A DNA stretch of 64,000 nucleotides from NCBI RefSeq assembly GCF_014873875.1, contig NZ_JADBEM010000001.1, positions 682,001-746,000 on the forward strand, given 5' to 3'. The notes under the pieces are model-generated. The model did no database searches, was not told the DNA's origin, and worked only from the letters and a program-made list of their open reading frames with translations. Both the position numbers and the translations under genes were made by a program. Below are positions 17,482 through 26,049 of the stretch, piece after piece; within the stretch, counting starts at the first letter, position 1, and every line of letters starts with the position of its first letter. Origin of the DNA: Actinopolymorpha pittospori. GTDB lineage: Bacteria > Actinomycetota > Actinomycetes > Propionibacteriales > Actinopolymorphaceae.

Positions 17482-19275
17482 TTACCCGAAGTTCCGGAAC
17501 ACGCGAACGAATGCGTCGTTCACATCGAGCGGGTCTCTGGCGTCGTACTGCGCTGCCTTGGTGAGCTTCGCGATCTGTGCGAGCGTGTCGATGTCGGCGT
17601 TGTCCGCATGCCCGTAGGGAACGGTGAAGATCCGGACTGAGGTGTCCTTTCCGTGCGGGTTGAGCTTCGCGAGCAACGCCTTCGGGCCGCCAGGATAGGG
17701 CTCGGTGTTCTGGCCGTCGCTGAGCAGGACGATTGCGTTGATACGTTTGGGATCCGCGCTCTCCTGCATCAGCCTGCTGGCATCGTCGGCAGTTTGGTAG
17801 AGCGCGGTGTTCCCGTCGGCGGTCAGGCCTTGGACGCGCGACTTGAGCTGCTCACGGATATCGCCCACTCGGCGGATCGGCATTTCCTCCGTGTGCGGCG
17901 GGTTGGAGGAGAACGTCCACAAGCCCACCTCGTCGTCATCGTCGAGCAGGTCCAGTGCCCGCTTGGCCGCAGGCTTGACGAGCTCCAGTTTCGTGGAGTC
18001 TTCGGCCGTGTTCGGGTCGCGAACGATGTCGTTCATAGAGCCCGACACGTCCAGCACCAGCAGCACGCGAGCCCTGCGCCGCACGTTGTCCCAGCTGTCG
18101 AGCATCGCGGTGAGCAGCTTGCCGTCGGGTATCCGCACGAATGTCAGGCGCTGGTCCTCGGGTGTGCCCAATGCCTCCACAAGCTGGGCGGTCGGCCGGG
18201 CAGCGCCCTCGTGCGGACGGAAGCCGAGCTCGGCCAGCCGTCGCTGCTGCTCGTCCTCGGCAAGGAACGCACGGAAGTCCTCGGCCACCGCCCGCTGGGC
18301 CACGTTCGCTGACGCCAGCACGACGAACGGGTGGTCGAGCTCGAGCGTGCCGTCCTTGGGATACACGGTGCGCAACGGGTTTCGCGGTCGCCGCTCCTCG
18401 CTCATCCGCGCGGGTTCACCGTTGGGCGCGCCGCGGTTGTACAGATAGACCATCTGTTCCTGGATGACGATCGCATCGATGTAGGGGCGATAGGTGCTGG
18501 CGGCCTGTGCCTGCTCCGCTTCGTAGATCTGCTGCATGAACTGCACGGCCTCGTTGCCGTAGAGCGACACCGACGACTCGATTCCGTGCACGAACGACAC
18601 GACCTCCGGGTCGTCCAGCCGCTCCTCGGTGAGGTCGCCAGGGGCCGCGACATAGGTGGCGACCGTGGCGGCGAGCCCGGAAGTCGAGGTCTCCGCATTG
18701 TCTCGGCCTAGGATGAAGTTGCCCCAGTTCGGCATGCCGTACGCCGACCACCCCGACTGAGCGAGCGCAAGCACGTCCGCCCAGGTGTCGAGCCGGGCGC
18801 CGTGGTTGGCCAATGCCTCCGCTACCGACTGTGGCATCGCGATGACGAGCGTGCTCCTGGCGATCGACGACACTTCGGCCGGCTTGGTGAGAAGAAGATC
18901 GCCGTGGCCTTCGTACTCCAGCAGCCGCAGCCACATCGACGACGTGGGCAGCCAGACGTGCGGGGGATTGCGCACTCCCGAGGCGAGCGCGATCTTCATC
19001 GCTCCCGACGTGACCGCATCCAACACGACCCGGGCTCGCAGCTTTCCGACAACTCGGTCGGCGTCGTTGTACCTGCGGACGAACTCGCGCATGACGCCGG
19101 CCTTCTCCGTGGAAGAGTTGACCCGGATCGTCTCGATCGGCGGATTCTGCTTGTCCACGCCGTCGGCGGCAGGCTCGTCGTCGCCAAGGGCCCGCACCAA
19201 GCCTGGCACCGCCGTCGCACCGACGAGGACGGTGCCTGTAATCACACCCAGCACGCGGCGGCGCTCGATCGGCAC
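17482..19275 (-). CDS. Substrate-binding and VWA domain protein
   Basis: 597 residues from GTG 19275, which has GGGAGG just upstream; the frame extends further but overlaps the preceding gene. The N-terminus ERRRVLGVITGTVLVGATA is Tat-like or a membrane anchor. Residues about 40-370 resemble a type 1 ABC solute-binding fold (VVGKLRARVVLDAVTSGAMK, GMPNWGNFILGR). Residues about 400-597 are a von Willebrand A domain with MIDAS DVSGSMND near 407 and LLSDGQNT near 525. This combination occurs in actinomycete exported proteins. It lies 14 bases after the KAP gene and 3 bases before the membrane gene. Likely a surface binding subunit of the same module. Confidence 0.8.
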   Translation of the reverse strand: MPIERRRVLGVITGTVLVGATAVPGLVRALGDDEPAADGVDKQNPPIETIRVNSSTEKAGVMREFVRRYNDADRVVGKLRARVVLDAVTSGAMKIALASGVRNPPHVWLPTSSMWLRLLEYEGHGDLLLTKPAEVSSIARSTLVIAMPQSVAEALANHGARLDTWADVLALAQSGWSAYGMPNWGNFILGRDNAETSTSGLAATVATYVAAPGDLTEERLDDPEVVSFVHGIESSVSLYGNEAVQFMQQIYEAEQAQAASTYRPYIDAIVIQEQMVYLYNRGAPNGEPARMSEERRPRNPLRTVYPKDGTLELDHPFVVLASANVAQRAVAEDFRAFLAEDEQQRRLAELGFRPHEGAARPTAQLVEALGTPEDQRLTFVRIPDGKLLTAMLDSWDNVRRRARVLLVLDVSGSMNDIVRDPNTAEDSTKLELVKPAAKRALDLLDDDDEVGLWTFSSNPPHTEEMPIRRVGDIREQLKSRVQGLTADGNTALYQTADDASRLMQESADPKRINAIVLLSDGQNTEPYPGGPKALLAKLNPHGKDTSVRIFTVPYGHADNADIDTLAQIAKLTKAAQYDARDPLDVNDAFVRVFRNFG

Positions 19276-19289
19276 GTCCCCTCCCGTTG

Positions 19290-21989
19290 TCAGCGCGGCT
19301 TGGTCAGGTCCCAGGTCTCGAAACTGAATCGCCCGATTGTGCCCGTCCATGCACGATACGTTGAGAGATTATCGTGCACGGGATCCCCGGCCCGGAGGAT
19401 CTCCAGTAGCCGCATCCAGATCTGGTCTGTCTCGGCCGTTCGTGCGGAGGTGGCGAGCTCCTCCACCACGGTGGTGAAACCAGCGTCGCCGGCCGCTCCG
19501 TCCACGACGTCTAGTCGGGCTGCCAGCGTCCGGCAGGATTCCGGGGCGGCGACCAGCACCGCGAGCAGCACGAGCACCGCCTGGTAGGGGCCGGCATCGT
19601 CAGACCCGATGAAGCCGTCGAGTTCTTCCTCGGAGATGGCCGCCCGCTGCAGGCGGTAGACGTTGACGAACCGCTTCACCGCGCGAGGTGTCAAAAGCAG
19701 CGGATGGAGACGCTGGATGAACCGCAGCTCGCTGGCGCGCAGCCGCAACTGAGCGGGCTGCGGGCCGCTGAGCTGGTCCGGCTGTGGTGTGGTCGCCGGC
19801 CCGCTCCCAGTCTCGGCCGACCTGGCCGGAGCGTCGGCTGTCGCCGATGCCGTGCCGGTCTCCGACGCGAGCGGCTGCGGGCCCACAGTCTCGGTCGGTA
19901 CGAGTGCCTCGATGAACCGGTCGACCTCGCTGCCCATCGGCCGCAACGTGAACACCACTTGGAAGATCTTGTCGAGGTAGTCCAGGGGTGCGACGCCGGT
20001 CACCCCGTCGGTGCCACCGAACAACTCCGAGTGGTACTGCTCGAGGCAATGTCGCAGCCACTGCGGATCAACGGCAACAACAACGATGAACAGCCGCAAC
20101 GCCAGCAGGAGGTGCACCGCGGCGAGCACATCCACGACCTTGCGTGGAGAGCACCGGTCGAGGTCGTCGATGTAGAGAACCACCCGCTCCAGTGGCGGCG
20201 GGCCAGCCGAACCAGCCTGCTCCCACTCGGCGAACGCCTGCTCTGCGCTGTCGCTGAGCTGGCGGAGATCGGCGTAGACCCGGCCGAGCAACCCGCGGTA
20301 CTGGTCGTACCCGCCGGCCCTACCCTGCTCGATGACCAGCGTCAGTTCCCGCGTGGCGTCGAGTCTCGCCAGGCGCATGCGCGTATCGTGTACTGCCTGC
20401 CGCAGCCCAGCGGCCCGCCGCTCGGCGAGACTGCGAACCGCACGCCAGGCGGCGAGGAGGCGGTCGAGGATCGGGAACACCGCTGTGGCGGCGAGGACCC
20501 CGGAAACCAGAGCCAGCACGTCGGACCGCCACTGCCACCACGCCATCCCGGTCACGGCACCTAGCAGGACGAAAGCCGTTCCAGCCACGGCGATGCGCCC
20601 GCGCCAGGGTGCGAGGGCGGCCAGCCACAACCGCAGGCGAGCCCGGAACCGCTTGGTAGGGCTGGTGTTGGAGTCGGCGAGCTCCTCGAGGTCGTGGAGC
20701 CTCTCCCGCAACGCGGTACGTTCAGCGCCGACCTGGTACGCGTCTCGTGGCTCGGGTTCGCCGAGACCGGTGAACAGGTGCTCCACCATACCGACCCAGA
20801 GGTGGTCGTCGTTGTAGTGCCAGGCGTTGAACCGTACCTGCCGCACGGTGGTCGCGAATACGCTGTGCGCCGGGTTTCGACGGCCCTGCTCCGCCAGCCG
20901 CGCGACGCGGTTCTGGAGCTGGCGCATGAAGCTCGACTTGCCAGAACCCCACCGGCCGAGCAGCGCGATCGCGAGCGGCGGTTCCGTCGCCCGGTCGCCG
21001 ATGAGCGTGGCCACGCTGTCGACGTCCTCGGCGAAACCCAGCAGGTCGACCGCGCTCTCCTGATCGCTGACGAGGCCGGCCTGCGGCCTCGGAGACCGAG
21101 ACGGGGAGATCCTTGCGCCCGTGGTCAGGTCCCAGACGCCAATCGCGCCGTCCTCGGCGCCACTGACGAGCTGTCTACTGTCCGGCGTGACCGCGAGCGA
21201 TCTCACCGCGCTGTTGTGGCCGTCCATCTGGAGCGGCTCGTCTGGTCGCTGCGGATCCCAGACCCAGATCCCGCCGTTGTAGCCGCCCGCGATGACCTGT
21301 CCGCCGTCCGGTGTCACCGCGACCGTGATCGCCGCGTCGTCGCAGCCGTTCAGACTGATCACCCCCGACCGCTGCCTTCGGTCCCAGAACCGCACGGAGT
21401 CGCTCGTGCCGATCGCGACACGGGTGCCGTCGTTCGAAACGGCCGTCGCGACACTCCCGGCGGACCGACCGGGCAACCGTCCCAGCTCTTTGCCCGACCA
21501 ATCGGTGATCCGGACGATCGGATCGGATCCGCCAGTGACAACCTGCCGGTTCGCGCTCACCGCGACGCTGTTGACGTTCTGGTGGCCGCTGCGCCAGTTG
21601 CGGCCCGAGAGCGGCTGAAGGATCTTCTGGTCGAGATCGATGGCCACGATCTCGCCATGTGGCAGCACAGCGGCCGCCATGAGGTGGGTGCCAAGCGGCG
21701 TCAGCAACGAAGTGCCAGCCGCGAGGTCCCAGGAGACGGACATGGCCTGGCCGCACGAGACAACCCGGTTGTCCTCGGACACGGCCAGCGCGAGGACTTC
21801 GTTCTCCGCTTCGGAATGAACCTGCAGCAACCGGCCGGTACGCAGCTCCCACACCCTGAGCACCGCATCGGCGCCGCCGGTGACGATGCTGCCTCCGCCG
21901 GGCAACACGGCGACAGCTCGCACGGCGCCCGCGTGCCCCACGAACGGTTCCGGAATGCGTGCCATAGTGACCGTCGACACTATCGCCAT
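19290..21989 (-). CDS. WD40-repeat KAP family P-loop NTPase
   Basis: About 900 residues. Residues 1-330 carry about seven WD40-type blades (VTGGADAVLRVWELRTG, VSGAEDGAIGVWDLTTG). A KAP NTPase follows: Walker A ALLGRWGSGKSSF near 348, two membrane helices about 480-525 (AGTAFVLLGAVTGMAWW, ALVSGVLAATAVFPILD), Walker B VLYIDDLDRCSP near 608, and a C-terminal region with TPRAVKRFVNVYRL. A membrane insertion between Walker A and B is diagnostic of KAP proteins. An acidic, proline-rich linker (about 720-745) interrupts the lid. ATG 21989 is likely but lacks a clear ribosome site; 21965 is an alternative. First gene of a three-gene operon. Confidence 0.85.
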   Translation of the reverse strand: MAIVSTVTMARIPEPFVGHAGAVRAVAVLPGGGSIVTGGADAVLRVWELRTGRLLQVHSEAENEVLALAVSEDNRVVSCGQAMSVSWDLAAGTSLLTPLGTHLMAAAVLPHGEIVAIDLDQKILQPLSGRNWRSGHQNVNSVAVSANRQVVTGGSDPIVRITDWSGKELGRLPGRSAGSVATAVSNDGTRVAIGTSDSVRFWDRRQRSGVISLNGCDDAAITVAVTPDGGQVIAGGYNGGIWVWDPQRPDEPLQMDGHNSAVRSLAVTPDSRQLVSGAEDGAIGVWDLTTGARISPSRSPRPQAGLVSDQESAVDLLGFAEDVDSVATLIGDRATEPPLAIALLGRWGSGKSSFMRQLQNRVARLAEQGRRNPAHSVFATTVRQVRFNAWHYNDDHLWVGMVEHLFTGLGEPEPRDAYQVGAERTALRERLHDLEELADSNTSPTKRFRARLRLWLAALAPWRGRIAVAGTAFVLLGAVTGMAWWQWRSDVLALVSGVLAATAVFPILDRLLAAWRAVRSLAERRAAGLRQAVHDTRMRLARLDATRELTLVIEQGRAGGYDQYRGLLGRVYADLRQLSDSAEQAFAEWEQAGSAGPPPLERVVLYIDDLDRCSPRKVVDVLAAVHLLLALRLFIVVVAVDPQWLRHCLEQYHSELFGGTDGVTGVAPLDYLDKIFQVVFTLRPMGSEVDRFIEALVPTETVGPQPLASETGTASATADAPARSAETGSGPATTPQPDQLSGPQPAQLRLRASELRFIQRLHPLLLTPRAVKRFVNVYRLQRAAISEEELDGFIGSDDAGPYQAVLVLLAVLVAAPESCRTLAARLDVVDGAAGDAGFTTVVEELATSARTAETDQIWMRLLEILRAGDPVHDNLSTYRAWTGTIGRFSFETWDLTKPR

Positions 21990-22724
21990 CGTGCCGGTAC
22001 AGGTCCCGGACCGTCGGTTCCGCCCTGCGATATGGGCGTCAGACGGCAGGGGCGTCCGACAGCTGGGCGTGTGGCTGAGCTGACCGGCCCGTGCCGGTGA
22101 TCGGGTTCGACCTGAGCTCGCCGAAGCTGTCCTCGGCCGCATGTACGGCCCAGCCGTCCGCGGCTACATCCGCGACCGCCGGCAGCGAACGATCGCGTGG
22201 TCGCTCCGCATCACCTCAGCCAGAGTCGCCAAGTAGTCGTCCCGCATATCGCGCCCCCCGATCCACACCCGAACGCCGGCTTCAGCGCCATGCCGTTCGG
22301 CTGCGTCACAAAATGCCTGCCGCACACTTGGCAGCCGCGCGGCTGGCAGGTCTCCGGTGCGCGGCCACCGTGTCCAAGCTGTTTCTGCGGAGCCAGCTCC
22401 GCACGCGGGCCACGCTCAACCGGCCGTCGGACGCTCAGGTCCGTGGTTGCCCGCGAGTGGCCCCTCGGTGCCGAGGTGAATAGCCCGCGGATAGCACGCC
22501 GAGCACTTCGTACCCGGTACGAACGACTGCTATGAGACCTCAACCGAGGCGGCAGGTAATAAGCCTCCGGTTCTGGCCATCTGTTCCGTAGGCCGCCGAC
22601 GATCATCTATCGGCGTCCGTCGCCGTCTAGATAACGCGGGACGGATGCGCTCGGCTGGCTCCTGGCGTCGGCGAGCGTCCATGGTCGTCCAGGGCTCCTG
22701 TTAGCAGCCGCGTTAGCAAGGAGC
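21990..22724. other. Intergenic stretch upstream of the KAP operon
   Basis: The operon promoter is expected near 21990-22100. A minus-strand segment around 22260-22330 reads CQPRGCQVCGRHF, a zinc-finger-like cysteine pattern, but without a start, ribosome site or recognised family. Nothing else is supported before the integrase remnant. Confidence 0.35.
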
Positions 22725-23737
22725 GACGCAAAGATCGTTCCTTTTCGGGCCGTCACCTTGACCTGGCTGTTCGGCGGCCTGCGCAGCGACGAGATATCCC
22801 GCCTCAGCACGGGCTGCATCCGCTGGCAGCACGACGGCTTCCCCATTCCCGGCGACTCCGACGAGGTGCTGGCGCGCGACGCCGTTTGCCTGCTGGACGT
22901 CCCCACCCACAAGACCGGCACCTCCTTCACCAAGCCCATCGATCCCCTGCTGGGCAAGGCGATCGAGGCATGGCAGGATGCACGGCCGCAGCAGCCGAAG
23001 ATGCTGGACCGCAAGACGGGTGAGCAGGTGGACTTCCTGTTCGCGCACCGGGCCAAACGCCTCGCGAACACCTACATCAACACCGCGGTCATCCCTCGCT
23101 CTGCCGCAAGGCCGGCGTCCCGACCGCCGACGTCCGGGGCAACATCACCAGCCACCCGGCCCGCTCCACGATCGCCAGCCAGCTCTACAACGCCAAGGAA
23201 CCGATGACGCTCTTCGAGCTGCAAGCCTGGCTCGGTCACCGGAGCCCGGAGTCCACTCAGCACTACGCCAAGATCACCCCGAACACGCTGGCCAGGGCCT
23301 ACAACGACGCCGGGTACTTCGAGCGCAACATCCGCACCATCGAGGTCCTGGTCGACCGGGATGCGGTCACCTCCGGAGCCGCCGCGTCGGGCGAGCCGTG
23401 GCAGTACTACGACCTCGGTCACGGGTTCGGCACCTACACGTTCTTCGAGCAGTGCCCGCACCGCATGGCCTGCGCCCGCTGCGACTTCTACACGCCCAAG
23501 ACCTCCAGCAAGGGCCAGCTCCTGGAGGCCAAGGACAACCTTCAGCGCATGCTGGCGAGCGTCCCGCTCAGCGACGACGAGCGCGCTGCCGTCGACGACG
23601 GTCAGGCTGCGCTCGACCAGCTGCTGGAACGGCTGGTCGATGTCCCCACGCCAGCTGGGGCGACACCCCGAGAGATCGGCGTTCCGGCGACGGCGACGCT
23701 CCTGCCGATCGTCGGCGTCAACCAGGGCAAAGGCTGA
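22725..23737 (+). pseudogene. Tyrosine recombinase remnant
   Basis: The frame opens inside the catalytic domain (AVTLTWLFGGLRSDEIS with the first arginine), runs to about 23105, shifts frame, and continues ADVRGNITSHPARSTIASQL (His-x-x-Arg), then AWLGHRSPESTQHYAKI with the His and catalytic Tyr. The tail has a cysteine cluster (QCPHRMACARCDF) and a helical end. All catalytic motifs exist, but the DNA-binding N-terminus is missing and one frameshift separates Arg from His. It resembles integrases found in tandem recombinase modules of actinomycetes. Its last about 160 bases are duplicated at 24945-25103. Confidence 0.8.
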
Positions 23738-23765
23738 ACTACTTGACAAATCTGATTCCGCAGGA
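23603..23765 (+). repeat. Direct repeat copy 1 (integrase 3' end)
   Basis: About 163 bases covering the integrase C-terminus, its stop codon and the following TTGACAAATCTGATTCC. Copy 2 at 24945-25103 is in the same orientation and matches in all but about a dozen positions, including small indels. The repeats bracket a 1.2-kb segment with a hydrolase gene. Confidence 0.8.
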
Positions 23766-23941
23766 TGCCGGTTTTTCGGTGCTCGAATCGGTGGCGGACG
23801 TGCACTTCCTGACCAGTGACGGGCGAGACTCCGACGCCATGGTGTTCGGCCACAGAGCCTCCGCAAAAACCCGTTGGCGGAACCACGGCAGCCACTGCTA
23901 CGTTTCCGGAGGCCGTGCAAGAGAGCGAGGAGGTGGTACCC

Positions 23942-23992
23942 GTGAACGTATCGACATGGGTGCTCCCCTCCGGGGTCACGGTCGGGCGATAG
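23942..23992 (+). other. Very short ORF with an excellent ribosome site
   Basis: GTG at 23942 follows GAGGAGG with 8 bases of spacing and encodes only VNVSTWVLPSGVTVGR before TAG. It sits 46 bases upstream of the hydrolase gene. It is either the stump of a lost gene that kept its start signals or a leader peptide. I lean to the stump, given the decay around it. Confidence 0.35.
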
Positions 23993-24037
23993 GTCGTCCG
24001 GGAGCGCCGTTCAATGGCACTCCCGAAAGGCACGACC

Positions 24038-24772
24038 ATGCACTTCACTTCTGAACAGCGTCTCGACGACGCTGTCCTCGAGCGCGAATTCACCCTCGGT
24101 GAGATCCCCGGCATCCTGTGGACGCCCGCATCCGCGTCCGCACCGGCGCCGCTGATCCTGCTCAGCCCCCCTCCTCTCGGGCTGCGCAAGACGTACCCCC
24201 GGCTGGTGGCCCGGGCCCGGCACGCTGCGGCGGACGGCTTCGCCACGGCTACCATCGAGCTCCCCGGAAGCGGCGACCGGCCCCATTGGCCCGGCGCCGA
24301 GCAGGCCCGCGCCGACCTGCGCCGGGCCATGGAGGCCGGCGAGCCGGTCAGCGACGAGATCATCGACGCCCTCATCCTCCCGCTCGTCGACAAGTCGGTC
24401 CCGGAATGGCAGGCCGCCCTGGACGCCCTCCTGCCGCTGCCCGAGATCGGCGGCCCGGTCGGTTACTCGGGGGGAGTGATCTCCATCGGGACCCGGCTGG
24501 CGGTGGTCGAGCCGCGCATCTCGGCCGCTGTTCTGTTCGCCGGGAGTTTCGTCCCCCGGGCCATGTTCGAGGAGGCCCGCCAGGTCACCATTCCGCTGCA
24601 CCTCCTGCTGCAGTGGGACGACGAAGGGAACGACCGGCAGGCGGCCCTGGACCTGTTCGACGCCTTCGGCTCCAAGGAGAAGACCCTGCACGCCAACATG
24701 GGCGGGCACACCGGCGTCCCGCAGTCCGCAGGCGACGAAGCGGGCCGATTCCTCGCCCGGCACCTGAAGTGA
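24038..24772 (+). CDS. Dienelactone-hydrolase-like alpha/beta hydrolase
   Basis: 244 residues from ATG 24038, chosen because GAAAGG lies 7 bases upstream; an in-frame ATG at 24014 lacks a site. Motifs: LILLSPPPLGLRKTYPRL near the oxyanion region, GDRPHWPGAEQARADLRRA, nucleophile elbow VGYSGGVISIGTRLA with Ser, LLQWDDEGNDRQAALDLF with the likely Asp, and NMGGHTGVP with the His. A serine replaces the cysteine of true dienelactone hydrolases. It has its own terminator (24868) and lies between two copies of an integrase end, so it may be captured cargo. Substrate unknown. Confidence 0.8.
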   Translation: MHFTSEQRLDDAVLEREFTLGEIPGILWTPASASAPAPLILLSPPPLGLRKTYPRLVARARHAAADGFATATIELPGSGDRPHWPGAEQARADLRRAMEAGEPVSDEIIDALILPLVDKSVPEWQAALDALLPLPEIGGPVGYSGGVISIGTRLAVVEPRISAAVLFAGSFVPRAMFEEARQVTIPLHLLLQWDDEGNDRQAALDLFDAFGSKEKTLHANMGGHTGVPQSAGDEAGRFLARHLK

Positions 24773-24867
24773 CGCCGGGCCGTCAAGCCACCAGCAGACG
24801 GTAAGCCGTGTCGGCCAGGATGCTGCCCATCTAGGGACAGGTCCCGACCCTCCTCGGCTCTATACAC

Positions 24868-24903
24868 CACGGGCCCCTGCCAGACTCTCGACAGGGGCCC
24901 GTG
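24868..24903 (+). terminator. Terminator of the hydrolase gene
   Basis: Perfect 12-base arms CACGGGCCCCTG (24868-24879) and CAGGGGCCCGTG (24892-24903) around a 12-base loop, about 100 bases after the hydrolase stop codon. Confidence 0.65.
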
Positions 24904-24944
24904 CTGCCCGAAGCCATGAACTGCTCGACGTCTGCAGAGCTTCG

Positions 24945-25103
24945 CAGGCTACGCTCGACCAGCTGCTGGAACGGCTGGTCGATGTCCACGCCAGCCGGGA
25001 CGACACCCCGCGAGATCGGAGTCGCGGCGACCGCGACGCTCCTGCCGATCGTCGGCGTCAACCAGGGCAAAGGCTGAACTCTTGACAAATCTGATTCCAC
25101 AGA
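24945..25103 (+). repeat. Direct repeat copy 2 (integrase 3' end)
   Basis: Second copy of the integrase 3' end with two-base and one-base deletions, so it could not encode the integrase tail in full. It abuts the Tn3-type transposase fragment at about 25101 without a gap, marking a recombination joint. Confidence 0.8.
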
Positions 25104-25460
25104 ATCGCCCGGTACCTGCGTGATCGCGAGCTGCAACGCGAGATCAACGAGGGCCTCAACGTGGTCGAATCGTGGAACCGAGGCAACCAGGTCATCTTCT
25201 TCGGCAAGGGCGGCGACATCGCCACCAACCGCCGCGATGAGCAAGAACTCTCCGTGCTATGTCTGCGAGTACTGCAGGCGGCGCTGGTGTACGTGAACAC
25301 CTTGATGGTGCAAGACGTTCTCACCGACGACCAGTGGGCCAAGCGGATGACCACGGTCGACCACCGCGGCCTGACTCCATGGTTCTGGAGCCATGTCGCC
25401 CCCTACGGTGAGGTCCGACTGAACATGAACCGCCGCCTCAGCCTCCTCATCGCCCCATGA
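25101..25460 (+). pseudogene. Tn3-family transposase C-terminal remnant
   Basis: The frame runs RIARYLRDRELQREINEGL, NVVESWNRGNQVIFFGKGG, then SVLCLRVLQAALVYVNTLM and GLTPWFWSHVAPYGEVRLN, ending at TGA 25460. This is the C-terminus of the DDE domain of Tn3-type transposases, with the final catalytic glutamate expected near INEGLNVVE. More than 800 residues are missing on the 5' side, where the integrase repeat begins. No Tn3 terminal inverted repeat was found just downstream. Confidence 0.75.
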
Positions 25461-26049
25461 CTCGCCTCGCCATGGCGCCGCGTCTAGCCCCGGTCTAGCC
25501 CTAAGCCCCTGATCGGCTGGCCGGCATCAAGGGACCGACATCCGTCCGTTTGTGGATCCCTGACCGGCACGTGTACCGGAGTCGGTGGCTCGACGCTCAG
25601 TCTGCGTGAAGGTCGAATTCGTTGCTGTCTGGGTCGGCCAGTTCGACGCCGTCAGCGAGGTCGGCAAGACGGGTCGCACCGAGCGAGACCAGTCGTTCCG
25701 CCTCGCTGGTCGGGTCAGCGGCGACCAGGTCGAAGCGCTGCCGGTTCCTTCCGGCCTTGGGTTGGATCGGCGGTCTGCCCCATGGGTCCCATGAGATCTT
25801 GGTGCCGCCGAGCGGCGACTGGACCGCGGTCTGCTCGTTCTCCTCCCACACCAGCGGCCAGCCCAGCGCGTCGCGCCAGAACAGGCCGACGTCTCGGGAA
25901 CCGTCACAGGTGACCTCGCCGAGGTAGCCGGTGCCGGCCAGGTAGTTGTTGCCCGGCTCGATCACACACAGCTCGTTACCGCCAGGGTCGGCCAGTACGA
26001 CGTGGTGCTCATCGGCCCCTTGGCCCACGTCAAGGTGGCGGCCGCCTAG

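Noticed and set aside
20694..22100. A 468-codon open frame on plus opposite the KAP NTPase
   Set aside because: Antisense shadow; the KAP motifs on minus decide the strand.
22211..22606. Minus-strand frame with a zinc-finger-like CQPRGCQVCGRHF segment
   Set aside because: One knuckle only, no start or ribosome site, no recognised family; listed as intergenic.
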